Positions 24,606-33,281 of a DNA stretch of 64,000 bases are shown piece by piece. The DNA is taken from positions 2,232,001-2,296,000 of the forward strand of contig NZ_CP119989.1 of NCBI RefSeq assembly GCF_029338555.1, read 5' to 3'. This DNA comes from Halobaculum marinum (lineage in GTDB: Archaea > Halobacteriota > Halobacteria > Halobacteriales > Haloferacaceae). The notes below the pieces were generated by a model that did not search any database, had not been told where the DNA came from, and was given only the letters and a program-made list of their open reading frames with translations. Both the position numbers and the translations under genes were made by a program. Within the stretch, counting starts at the first letter, position 1. Every line of letters begins with the position of its first letter.

Positions 24606-26096
24606 ATGAGCGAAGACGACACCGGCTCCGACGCACAGGAGTTGGGTATCACGAAATCGAAGGAGTACGAGACCGGCGAGTGGTACGCCGAGGTAGTCCA
24701 GAAGGCGAAGCTGGCGAACTACGCACCCGAGGGGATGTCCGGGTTCATCATCACCCGCCCCCGCGGCTACGCGCTGTGGGAGCGCCTGCAGAACTTCCTC
24801 GACGCGAAGTTCAAGGCGACCGGCGCGCAGAACGCCTACTTCCCCCTGTTCATCCCCGAGTCGTACCTCGAAGCCGAGAAGGACATCGTCGAGGGGTTCG
24901 ACCCCGAGGTGGCGTGGGTGACGCACGGTGGCCACGAGGAGTTGGAGGAGCGCCTCGCCGTCCGCCCCACCTCCGAGTCGATCATCGCCCCCTACATGGC
25001 CCAGTGGGTGCGGAGCCACCGCGACCTGCCCCTCCGCTTGAACCAGTGGGCGTCGGTCGTGCGCTGGGAGGCGACGGACACGAAGCCGTTCTTCCGCACG
25101 AAGGAGTTCCTCTGGCAGGAGGGTCACACCGCCCACGCCGACCGCGAGGGCGCGTGGGAGGAGACGATGACTCGCCTCGACCAGTACGAGTCGGCGTACC
25201 AGGACTTCCTCGCCATCCCCGTCCTGCGGGGGCAGAAGCCCGACCACGACAAGTTCCCCGGCGCCGACACCACGACGACCGTCGAGGCGCTGATGCCCGA
25301 CGGGAAGTCGGTGCAGGGCGGCACCTCCCACTACCTCGGCACGAGCTTCGCGGAGGCGTTCGACATCACGTTCTCCGACGAGGACGAGGCCGACCGCGTG
25401 GCCCACACGACGTCGTGGGGGCTGTCGTGGCGTGCGCTCGGCGCGCTGATCATGACCCACTCCGACGACCAAGGGCTCGTCCTTCCCCCCACCGTCGCGC
25501 CCACCCAGGTCGCCATCGTCCCCATCTGGCAGGAGGACACCAAGGACGACGTGCTCGAGTACGCCGAGGAGGTCGCCGAGGAGTTGGAGGAGGCGGGCGT
25601 CCGCGTCGAACTCGACGACCGCGACACGCGCAATCCCGGCTTCAAGTTCAACGAACACGAGCTCAACGGCGTCCCCGTCCGCTTCGAGATCGGTCCCTAC
25701 GAGGTCGACGACGAGGAGGTCACCGTCGTCCACCGGCCCGACGGCGAGGAGACGACCGTCGACCGCGACGACATCGCCGAGACGACGCAGGAGCACCTCG
25801 ACGAGGTGTACGCGAAACTGTACGCCGCCGCCGAGGAGAACCTCGAAGGCGAGGTGCGCGAGGCCGACTCTCGGAACGAGATCCTCGGCACCATCGGCCA
25901 GCACGGCGGGTACGTGAAGGCGCCGTGGTGTGGCGACGAGGCGTGTGAAACCGAAGTGAAAGACCAGATCGCCGCCGAGATCGTGATGGTCCCCTTCGAG
26001 GAGGAGGACGACCTCCACGGCGACGACCACGACGAGACGTGTGCGATCTGCGACGACGACGCGACCCGCACCGCGTACTTCGCGAAGTCGTACTGA
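24606..26096 (+). CDS. proS: Prolyl-tRNA synthetase (archaeal/eukaryal type)
   Basis: A 496-residue class II synthetase that charges tRNA-Pro. Class II motifs are recognisable: LRLNQWASVVRWE and PFFRTKEFLWQEGHTAH (motif 2 region, near residues 142-178), and GLSWRALGALIMTHSDDQG with LPPTVAPTQVAI leading into the anticodon-binding domain. The C-terminal archaeal extension has a zinc-type set CGDEAC and CAICDD and ends in a Lys-Ser-Tyr, the terminal tyrosine typical of this ProRS type. It lacks the bacterial editing insertion. Single gene with its own promoter. Confidence 0.96.
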   Translation: MSEDDTGSDAQELGITKSKEYETGEWYAEVVQKAKLANYAPEGMSGFIITRPRGYALWERLQNFLDAKFKATGAQNAYFPLFIPESYLEAEKDIVEGFDPEVAWVTHGGHEELEERLAVRPTSESIIAPYMAQWVRSHRDLPLRLNQWASVVRWEATDTKPFFRTKEFLWQEGHTAHADREGAWEETMTRLDQYESAYQDFLAIPVLRGQKPDHDKFPGADTTTTVEALMPDGKSVQGGTSHYLGTSFAEAFDITFSDEDEADRVAHTTSWGLSWRALGALIMTHSDDQGLVLPPTVAPTQVAIVPIWQEDTKDDVLEYAEEVAEELEEAGVRVELDDRDTRNPGFKFNEHELNGVPVRFEIGPYEVDDEEVTVVHRPDGEETTVDRDDIAETTQEHLDEVYAKLYAAAEENLEGEVREADSRNEILGTIGQHGGYVKAPWCGDEACETEVKDQIAAEIVMVPFEEEDDLHGDDHDETCAICDDDATRTAYFAKSY

Positions 26097-26152
26097 GCGC
26101 GTCGACGCCAGCCGCCTCTCCCGCGTGCCGGGGACTGCTGGAGTCCAGATCG

Positions 26153-26218
26153 CTACTCGGATCTGAGTCCGTCGGCGTCGTCACCGACTTCTAGTTCTTC
26201 ACGGTCGTCCGAGAACAT
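26153..26218 (-). CDS. Possible 21-residue acidic micro-ORF
   Basis: ATG at 26218 opens a 21-codon frame (MFSDDREELEVGDDADG...) that is strongly acidic, as expected for a haloarchaeal protein. TATA-like CATATTAGG and TTATTGG lie about 23-32 bp upstream on the same strand. There is no family evidence; it may be chance. It is antisense to nothing and fills the proS-gltB gap. Confidence 0.2.
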   Translation of the reverse strand: MFSDDREELEVGDDADGLRSE

Positions 26219-26280
26219 AGGGTGGTCCTCATACAACCTAATATGCCAATAACACACCCTTAGCCGTTTAGGGTCAACCC

Positions 26281-26286
26281 TTTACC
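26281..26286 (+). promoter_or_regulatory. TATA-like element for gltB
   Basis: TTTACC centred 25-26 bp before the ATG at 26309. Several other A/T-rich boxes (26237-26270) precede it, so the true box is uncertain. Confidence 0.4.
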
Positions 26287-26308
26287 CGGGTGGCCTGAAT
26301 TGTCACAC

Positions 26309-29300
26309 ATGACTGAGCCGGACGTATCGGCGCGCGTCGGGGGCCTGGCGGACCCCACGGACGAGCGCTCGAACTGTGGTGTGGGTGCCGTCGTCGACCT
26401 CGACGGCGGGCGCTCGCACGACGTGGTATCGGACGCACTCGACCTCCTCGAGAATCTCGAACACCGGGGGACGACGGGCGCGGAGCAGAACACCGGCGAC
26501 GGCGCCGGGATCATGATCGAACGGCCAGACGAGTTCTTCGAGGCGGTTGTGGGGAGCCTCCCGGAGACGTACGCGGTCGCCTCGCTGTTCATGCCGACCG
26601 ACGACGCCGCCCGCGGCGACCTGGAATCGCTGTTCGAGTCGACGCTCGCGGAGTACGACCTCGACGTGGTCGCCTGGCGCGACGTGCCGACGGACGCCGC
26701 CGAGGCCGACCTGGGGAAGACGGCGCTCGACTCCGAACCGGACGTGTGGCAGGCGTTCGTCGCGCCCGTCGACAGCGCCGGACTCGACCAAGCGACGTTC
26801 GACCGACGGCTGTACGTCACCCGACGCGCGCTCGAGACGGCCGCCGAGGACGTCGCCGGCGGCGAGCGCTTCTACGTCTGCTCGCTCGACCGTCGCCGCG
26901 TCGTGTACAAGGGCCTGCTGAAAGCCGACCAGATCGACGCGTACTACCCCGACCTGCGCGACGACAGACTCACCTCCGGCGTGGCGCTGGTCCACGCGCG
27001 CTTCTCGACGAACACGCTGGGCGCGTGGCACCTCGCGCACCCGTACCGCAACGTCGTCCACAACGGCGAGTTCAACACCATCCAGGGGAACGTCAACTGG
27101 ATGCGCGCCCGCCAGTCCGACCTCGCGGACGGCGGCTTCACCGACGAGGAACTCGACGCGATCCGACCGGTCATCTCCGACCCGAACCAGTCGGACACCG
27201 CCTCCGTCGACGAGACGCTCGACCTCCTGCTCCAGGGGGGACGCGACCTCCCGCACGCGCTGCGCATGATGATCCCGGAGGCGTACCGGAAGGACGACGC
27301 GATGAGCGCCGAGCGCCGCGACTTCTACGACTACCACGCGTCGCTCGTCGAACCGTGGGACGGCCCCGCGCTCGTCATCGGCTTCGACGGCGACCGCGTC
27401 GCGGGCGTCCTCGACCGCAACGGCCTGCGGCCGTGTCGCTACGACGTGACGACCGACAACCGCCTCGTGATGGGCAGTGAGGTCGGCGCGCTCGAACACG
27501 ACCCCAGCGAGGTGCGCGAGCGCGGGCGCCTCCGCCCGGGCGAGACGTTCGTCGCCGACCGTTCCGAGGGGCGCGTCCTCGACGACAAAGAGGTGTTCGC
27601 CGACCTCACCGACGAGAAGTACGGCGAGTGGGTCGACGGCGAACAGCGGGACCTGGCAGACGTGACGACCGCCGCGGATCCGTCACCCGAGACGGGGCCG
27701 GACGACGCCCTCCGGAGCAAGCAGGCCGCCTTCGGCTACACCACCGACCAGTTGAACCACCTCATCGGTCCGATGGCCGAGCAGGGGAAGGACCCGGTCG
27801 GGTCGATGGGCGACGACACGCCGCTGTCGGTCCTCTCGGAGTTCGACCGCCCGCTGTTCACCTACTTCAAACAGCTGTTCGCGCAGGTGTCGAACCCGCC
27901 GATCGACTACATCCGCGAGGAGTTGGTCACGTCGATGGAGACGCGACTCGGCCCCCAGCGCAACCTCCTCGGTGAGACGCCCGAACACGCCCGGCAAGTA
28001 GTAAACGACTCGCCAATCTTGACGGAGGCGGAGACGGCGACGATCCGCGAGTTGGGCGACGCCACCGACGACGCGCTCTCGTCGGTCACGCTGGACATGA
28101 CGTTCGACCCCGACGACTCCCTGCAGGAGGCCGTCGAGGACCTCCGGGCCGCCGCCGCCGACGCGGTACGCGACGGCGCGGACGTCGTCGTCCTCTCGGA
28201 CCGCGAGATGGGCGCCGACCGCTTCCACGTCCCGAGCCTGCTGGCGACGGGTGCGGTCCACCACCACCTCGTGCGCGAGGGACTGCGCGCTCGCGCCGGC
28301 CTCGTCGTCGAGTCGGGCGACCCGCGTGAGGTCCACCACGTCGCGTGTCTCGTCGGCTACGGCGCCGGCGCGGTGTGCCCGTACCTCGCGTACGACACCG
28401 TCCGCGACATCGTGGCCGGCCCCGACGGCGCCGACGAGGACAAGGCGCTGGCCTCCTACCGCGCGGCGCTGGAGCAGGGCCTGCTGAAGACGATGGCGAA
28501 GATGGGCATCTCGACGGTCGAGTCGTACCAGGGCGCGCAGATCTTCGAGGCCGTCGGCCTCGACTCCGACCTCGTGCGCGAGTACTTCGAGGGCACCGAG
28601 ATCCGGACCGAGGGGATCGGCCTCCCGGAAATCGAATCGGACCTGCGCGAGCGCTACGCGGTCGGCTTCGGCGAGGACCCGAAGTTGGAGACGCAAGGCG
28701 AGTACGAGCACCGCTCGACGGGGATCAAACACGGGTGGAACCCCCACTCGGTGAACGCGCTCCACCGCGCGGTCCGCGAAGGCGACCGCGAGGCGTGGGA
28801 CGAGTTCGCCGAGCAGGTGAACGACCCGGACACGCCCGCGGAGTTGCGGAACCTCCTCGACATCTCCTCAGAGCGCGACCCCGTCCCGCTGGAGGAGGTC
28901 GAGTCGATCGACGAAATCGCGAAGCGCTTCTCGACCGCCGCAATGAGCCTCGGGAGCCTCTCCCCCGAGCAACACGAGAACAACGCCATCGCGATGAACC
29001 GCATCGGGGCCAAGTCGAACACCGGGGAGGGCGGTGAACCCCCCGAGCGGTTCGGCACGGAGAAGAACTGCAACGTGAAGCAGGTCGCCTCCGGCCGCTT
29101 CGGCGTCACCTCGAACTACCTCACGAACGCCGAGGAGATCCAGATCAAAATGGCGCAGGGCTCCAAGCCCGGCGAGGGCGGCCACCTGCCCGGCCCGAAG
29201 GTGAACGAGTACATCGCCCACGTGCGCTTCTCGACGCCGGGCGTCGGGCTCATCTCGCCGCCGCCGCTCCACGACATATACTCCATCGAGGACCTCAAAC

Positions 29301-30856
29301 AGCTGATCTACGACCTGAAGGCGGCCAACCCCGAGGCCGACATCAACGTGAAACTCGTCTCGGAGGCCGGCATCGGCACCATCGCCGCCGGCGTCGCGAA
29401 GGCGGAGGCCGACGTGGTCCACATCTCGGGCCACTCCGGCGGGACCGGTGCCTCGCCGAAGACCTCGATCAAGAACGCGGGCCTCCCGTGGGAGCTCGGC
29501 GTCGCCGAAGCGAACCAGATGCTTCGCGCGACGGGCCTGCGCGACCGGATCACCGTCACGACGGACGGCGGGCTGAAGACCGGGCGCGACGTGGCCGTCG
29601 CCGCCCTGCTCGGCGCCGAGGAGTACTCCTTCGGCACCGGCGCGCTCGTCTCCTCTGGCTGTGTGATGGCCCGCCAGTGCCACCAGAACACCTGCCCCGT
29701 CGGCGTCGCCACCCAGCGCGAGGACCTTCGCGACCGTTTCCCCGGCGAGCCCGAACACGTCATCAACTACATGCACTTCATCGCGCAGGAACTGCGCGAG
29801 ATCATGGCGGATCTGGGCTTCCGGACGGTCGACGAGATGGTCGGTCGCGTCGAGTGTCTCTCCCAGCGCGAGACGGACCACCCGAAAGCGAGCAAACTCG
29901 ACCTGTCGGCGCTCATCGCCGAACCCGGCGACGACGGCCCGCGCCACAAGGTACGCGAGCAGGACCACCCGGACCTCGATGACGCGCTCGACTGGGACCT
30001 CTTGGAAGAACTGGGCGACGCCATCGAGCGCGCCGAACCCGCCACCCTCTCGGCGGACGTGGACAACACGAACCGCGCGGTCGGGGCGACGCTGTCCCAC
30101 CGCATCTCGACGGCCCACGGCGAGGACGGCCTCCCGGCGGGCACGCTCGACCTGGACTTCCGGGGCGAGGCGGGGCAGTCGTTCGGCGCGTTCCTCGCAG
30201 ACGGCGTGGACGCCCACCTCGTGGGCGCAGCGAACGACTACGTCGGCAAGGGCCTCTCCGGCGGGACGGTCGTCGTCCAGACGCCCGAGGACGCCGCCTT
30301 CGAGGCCGACGAGAACATCCTCGTCGGCAACGTCGCGCTGTACGGCGCGACCGACGGCGAGGCGTACGTCAACGGGATGGCCGGCGAGCGCTTCGCCGTC
30401 CGCAACTCCGGCGTGAAGGCGGTCGTCGAGGGCGTCGGCGACCACGGCTGTGAGTACATGACCGGCGGCGTCGTCGCGGTGCTCGGTGAGGTCGGTCGCA
30501 ACTTCGCCGCAGGTATGTCCGGCGGCGTCGCGTACGTCCACGACCCCGACGACGAACTGGCCGCGAAGACGAACCACGGCATGGTGAGCCTCAGCGACGA
30601 CCTCACCGACCAAGACGAGGCGATGCTGCGCCGCCTCGTCGAGAACCACCTCGCGCGCACCGACAGCGAGCGCGCGGCGGAACTGCTCGCCGACTGGGAG
30701 TCGGTCATCTCGGAGTTCACGCGCGTCCTGCCCGATGCCTACGCGGAGGTCATCGCGGAGGGTCGCGGCGAGGACGTCCGCGAGGAGCTCCCCGAGGTCG
30801 CGGATGGTGGTGCCGCGACCGCGGAGTTCGGTGCGGGCGCCGTCGGCGACGACTAA
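26309..30856 (+). CDS. gltB: Glutamate synthase, large subunit
   Basis: A 1515-residue enzyme that transfers the glutamine amide nitrogen to 2-oxoglutarate, giving two glutamates. Four parts are visible in order: the Ntn glutaminase domain, whose nucleophile is Cys23 in ERSNCGVGAV after a short propeptide; the central domain; the FMN-binding synthase domain (LSPEQHENNAIAMNRIGAKSNTGEGG, then GGTGASPKTSIKNAG); and the C-terminal beta-helix GXGXG domain. The 3Fe-4S cluster cysteines are Cys1118, Cys1124 and Cys1129 (C-x5-C-x4-C). ATG at 26309 is preferred to the TTG at 26300. No GltD-type small subunit is next to it, so it may use ferredoxin. Confidence 0.96.
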   Translation: MTEPDVSARVGGLADPTDERSNCGVGAVVDLDGGRSHDVVSDALDLLENLEHRGTTGAEQNTGDGAGIMIERPDEFFEAVVGSLPETYAVASLFMPTDDAARGDLESLFESTLAEYDLDVVAWRDVPTDAAEADLGKTALDSEPDVWQAFVAPVDSAGLDQATFDRRLYVTRRALETAAEDVAGGERFYVCSLDRRRVVYKGLLKADQIDAYYPDLRDDRLTSGVALVHARFSTNTLGAWHLAHPYRNVVHNGEFNTIQGNVNWMRARQSDLADGGFTDEELDAIRPVISDPNQSDTASVDETLDLLLQGGRDLPHALRMMIPEAYRKDDAMSAERRDFYDYHASLVEPWDGPALVIGFDGDRVAGVLDRNGLRPCRYDVTTDNRLVMGSEVGALEHDPSEVRERGRLRPGETFVADRSEGRVLDDKEVFADLTDEKYGEWVDGEQRDLADVTTAADPSPETGPDDALRSKQAAFGYTTDQLNHLIGPMAEQGKDPVGSMGDDTPLSVLSEFDRPLFTYFKQLFAQVSNPPIDYIREELVTSMETRLGPQRNLLGETPEHARQVVNDSPILTEAETATIRELGDATDDALSSVTLDMTFDPDDSLQEAVEDLRAAAADAVRDGADVVVLSDREMGADRFHVPSLLATGAVHHHLVREGLRARAGLVVESGDPREVHHVACLVGYGAGAVCPYLAYDTVRDIVAGPDGADEDKALASYRAALEQGLLKTMAKMGISTVESYQGAQIFEAVGLDSDLVREYFEGTEIRTEGIGLPEIESDLRERYAVGFGEDPKLETQGEYEHRSTGIKHGWNPHSVNALHRAVREGDREAWDEFAEQVNDPDTPAELRNLLDISSERDPVPLEEVESIDEIAKRFSTAAMSLGSLSPEQHENNAIAMNRIGAKSNTGEGGEPPERFGTEKNCNVKQVASGRFGVTSNYLTNAEEIQIKMAQGSKPGEGGHLPGPKVNEYIAHVRFSTPGVGLISPPPLHDIYSIEDLKQLIYDLKAANPEADINVKLVSEAGIGTIAAGVAKAEADVVHISGHSGGTGASPKTSIKNAGLPWELGVAEANQMLRATGLRDRITVTTDGGLKTGRDVAVAALLGAEEYSFGTGALVSSGCVMARQCHQNTCPVGVATQREDLRDRFPGEPEHVINYMHFIAQELREIMADLGFRTVDEMVGRVECLSQRETDHPKASKLDLSALIAEPGDDGPRHKVREQDHPDLDDALDWDLLEELGDAIERAEPATLSADVDNTNRAVGATLSHRISTAHGEDGLPAGTLDLDFRGEAGQSFGAFLADGVDAHLVGAANDYVGKGLSGGTVVVQTPEDAAFEADENILVGNVALYGATDGEAYVNGMAGERFAVRNSGVKAVVEGVGDHGCEYMTGGVVAVLGEVGRNFAAGMSGGVAYVHDPDDELAAKTNHGMVSLSDDLTDQDEAMLRRLVENHLARTDSERAAELLADWESVISEFTRVLPDAYAEVIAEGRGEDVREELPEVADGGAATAEFGAGAVGDD

Positions 30857-31079
30857 GGCGAGGCCGACCGGAGGGAGGCCTCGGAAAATCGGCGGCGAGG
30901 TCGTCTGGCCGAGCCGCCCACGAATGCGATGAACACGACCGCAAGTAGCGTGAACGGCGAGGTCCGGAGACCGCGCCGCCAATCGGTTCTACGCCACCCA
31001 CCGTCTCGGTGCCGCCCACCGAATCCGAGCCCCAGACTGTACCGATGCCGAGCGACGCGACCGGCTCGACAAGACCGAG

Positions 31080-31086
31080 TTTAACC
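31080..31086 (+). promoter_or_regulatory. TATA box for mch
   Basis: TTTAACC centred 26 bp before the ATG at 31109, predicting a leaderless message. Confidence 0.5.
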
Positions 31087-31108
31087 CACAGGCCGTCCAA
31101 GCCCGCCC

Positions 31109-32044
31109 ATGGACAGCCTCAATCGCATGGCGGTGGAGTTGGTGGACGAGGCGCTCGACTTCGCGGACGAACTCAACATCGCAGGCTACGAACTCGACTC
31201 CGGCGCGACGGTCGTCGACTTCGGCGTCGACGCCGACGGCGGCCTGGAGGCGGGCCTGCTCCTCGCTGAGATCCAGACCGCGGGACTCGCCACCCTCCAG
31301 ACCGGGATGGGTCGCGTCGACGGGTCGCCGACGCCGTACGTCGAGTTGACGACCGACCACCCCGGCGTCGCGCTCCTCGGCTCGCAGAAGGCCGGGTGGG
31401 AACTCGACATGCCCGGCTTCGCGGGACTGGGCTCCGGGCCGGCCCGCGCGCTCGTCGGCGAAGAGCGGGAGTTCCAGGCGCTCGGCTACTACGACGAGTT
31501 CGACCTCACCGTGCTGTGCGTCGAGAGCGCCACGCTCCCGGGTGACGACGTGGTCGAACACGTCGCCGAGAAGGCGAACGTGAACGAGCCGGCGGTGTTC
31601 CTCCCGACAACCGCGCTCGGCTCCACGGCGGGGAGCGTCACCGCCGCCGCGCGCGCCGCCGAACTCGCCGTCTTCCGGCTGTTCGAGTTGGGATACGACC
31701 CCGAGAACCTCCAGTCGGTCGCGGGGTCGGCGCCGGTCGCGCCGGTCAGCTACGACGAGACCGAGGCGATGGGGCGCACGAACGACGCGCTGGCGTACGG
31801 CGGCGAGGTCCACCTCACCGTCGCGGAGGACTTCGACCGCTTCGACGAGGTCCCCTCCAGTGCCGCCGACGAGTACGGGCGCCCGTTCGCCGATGTGTTC
31901 GCCGACGCGGAGTACGACTTCTACGAGTTGGACGAGTCGGTGTTCGCACCCGCCGCCGTCACCGTCGACGTGCTTGACGGCCCCACGTACGCCCTCGGCG
32001 ACACGCGGGAGGACCTGCTCGCCGAGTCGTTCGACTACCAGTGA
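31109..32044 (+). CDS. mch: Methenyltetrahydromethanopterin cyclohydrolase-type protein
   Basis: A 311-residue protein of the Mch family, which interconverts methenyl- and formyl-tetrahydromethanopterin in C1 metabolism. Family blocks are LDSGATVVDFGVDADGGLEAG, TLQTGMGRVDGSPTPYVELTTDHP (near 70-93), LLGSQKAGWELD (near 90-102) and GFAGLGSGPARAL. Haloarchaea are not methanogens; their Mch presumably works on folate-type or modified pterin C1 carriers (inference from metabolism, not from this sequence). First gene of a three-gene set with the unknown gene 3 bp downstream and a HAD hydrolase. Confidence 0.93.
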   Translation: MDSLNRMAVELVDEALDFADELNIAGYELDSGATVVDFGVDADGGLEAGLLLAEIQTAGLATLQTGMGRVDGSPTPYVELTTDHPGVALLGSQKAGWELDMPGFAGLGSGPARALVGEEREFQALGYYDEFDLTVLCVESATLPGDDVVEHVAEKANVNEPAVFLPTTALGSTAGSVTAAARAAELAVFRLFELGYDPENLQSVAGSAPVAPVSYDETEAMGRTNDALAYGGEVHLTVAEDFDRFDEVPSSAADEYGRPFADVFADAEYDFYELDESVFAPAAVTVDVLDGPTYALGDTREDLLAESFDYQ

Positions 32045-32047
32045 GCG

Positions 32048-32563
32048 ATGAAGTTCAAGCTCGTCCCGGCACCGCCCGACCACGTCGGGTTCGTCGCCGA
32101 CGCACAGGCCGCCGTCCCGCTCGTCCCCGGTAGCGAGGACGACTGCTGCGCCCGCCTGATGCGACGGCTGGGGTTCCGCTCGCGCGACGTGGCCCGGACG
32201 TGGCTCACGTTCCTCCGAGCGCTCGACCTTGCTACGGAGACGCCTGAGGGGTTCAAGCGACTGCGGACGGAGCCGACGCCCGCGTCCCTCCGCGAGAACC
32301 TGATCTCGGGCGTGTACGGCGCCACCGACGTTGCCGACGCCCTGGTCGCGAGCGCTGATCCCCTCACCGTCGACGAGGCGTTCGACGGCTTCGCGGACCG
32401 CGTCCCCGACTGGGAGCGCTACCGGACGAGCGACTGGGAGGGTGTGTGGCGCGAGCGCGTCGGACACCTGCTCGGCTGGTTCGTCCTGCTCGACCTCGCC
32501 GAAGAACGGGACGGGGGGTACGTCGCGACCGACGATCTCAGTGATCTGCGCGCCGATGCCTGA
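32048..32563 (+). CDS. Haloarchaeal protein of unknown function (DNA-binding-like composition)
   Basis: A 171-residue soluble, helical protein. It starts MKFKLVPAPPD, contains a tandem cysteine (DDCCARLMRRLGF, near 36-48) and a block RTWLTFLRALDLATETPEGFKR whose helix-turn-helix pattern resembles a small winged-helix domain, with Trp-rich segments in the second half (DWERYRTSDWEGVWRER). I cannot name the family. It starts 3 bp after mch and overlaps the HAD gene by 8 bp, so the three are coupled and probably expressed together. Confidence 0.7.
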   Translation: MKFKLVPAPPDHVGFVADAQAAVPLVPGSEDDCCARLMRRLGFRSRDVARTWLTFLRALDLATETPEGFKRLRTEPTPASLRENLISGVYGATDVADALVASADPLTVDEAFDGFADRVPDWERYRTSDWEGVWRERVGHLLGWFVLLDLAEERDGGYVATDDLSDLRADA

Positions 32564-33251
32564 CTCCGCTCATCAGCTTACGGGTCCGCTCGCCGACGCC
32601 GCCGGGGTGACGCTCGACCTCGACGACACGCTCGTCTCGTACCGTCGGTCACCGGGAGAACTGCTCGCGGCCGCCTTCGAGTCGGTCGGCGTCGAGCCGC
32701 TGTTCCCGGTCGAGGCGTACTTCGACCGCTTCGCCGAGTTCAACGACCGGACCGGCTCGATGGACGAACTTCGCGCGGCGTGTTTCGCGGCGTTGGCCGA
32801 GGAGCGCGGAGCAGACGGCGAAGTCGGACGTGCCGTCGCCGACGCGTTCGCCGCCGAGCGCGACCACGCGAACGTCGAGTGGTGTCCCGGCGCCCCCGCC
32901 TTCCTCAACGCGCTCGACGAGTCCGGCGTCCCGTACGCGGTGGTGACGAACGGGCCACCGGACGCGCAGGCCGCGAAGGCGGGCGCGGTCGGTGTTGACG
33001 AGCGCGCCGTCGACGTGGTGTACGCCGGGCACGACACGCCCGCGAAGCCCGCCGCCGCCGCGTTCGAGGCCGGACTGTCGGCGCTCGGCGTCGACGCCGC
33101 GGCGGCGGTCCACGTCGGTGATTCGCCCGAGTCGGACGCGCGAGGCGCCCTCGACGCGGGGGTGGGTGCGGTGCTCGTCGGCGACCGCGAGCCGTGTCCC
33201 GACGGCGCCGTTCGAGTGTCGTCGCTGGCGGCGTTACACAACACGAACTAG
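32556..33251 (+). CDS. HAD-superfamily hydrolase
   Basis: A 231-residue phosphatase-like enzyme. HAD motif I is TLDLDDTLVSY (near residues 18-28, nucleophile Asp), motif II is VVTNGPPD, motif III lies in the HDTPAKPAAAAF stretch (Lys) and motif IV is VHVGDSPESDARGA. A cap of about 75 helical residues lies between motifs I and II, the subclass I pattern. The start at 32556 is used; it overlaps the preceding gene. It hydrolyses a small phosphate ester, substrate unknown. Confidence 0.88.
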   Translation: MPDSAHQLTGPLADAAGVTLDLDDTLVSYRRSPGELLAAAFESVGVEPLFPVEAYFDRFAEFNDRTGSMDELRAACFAALAEERGADGEVGRAVADAFAAERDHANVEWCPGAPAFLNALDESGVPYAVVTNGPPDAQAAKAGAVGVDERAVDVVYAGHDTPAKPAAAAFEAGLSALGVDAAAAVHVGDSPESDARGALDAGVGAVLVGDREPCPDGAVRVSSLAALHNTN

Positions 33252-33281
33252 TGTGGTCGAGGGACGGTCCGCTGGACTACC

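Noticed and set aside
30857-31108. Minus-strand reading with a hydrophobic stretch (LLAVVFIAFVGG) in the gltB-mch gap
   Set aside because: No start codon in frame and no continuation; kept only as a possible gene remnant.
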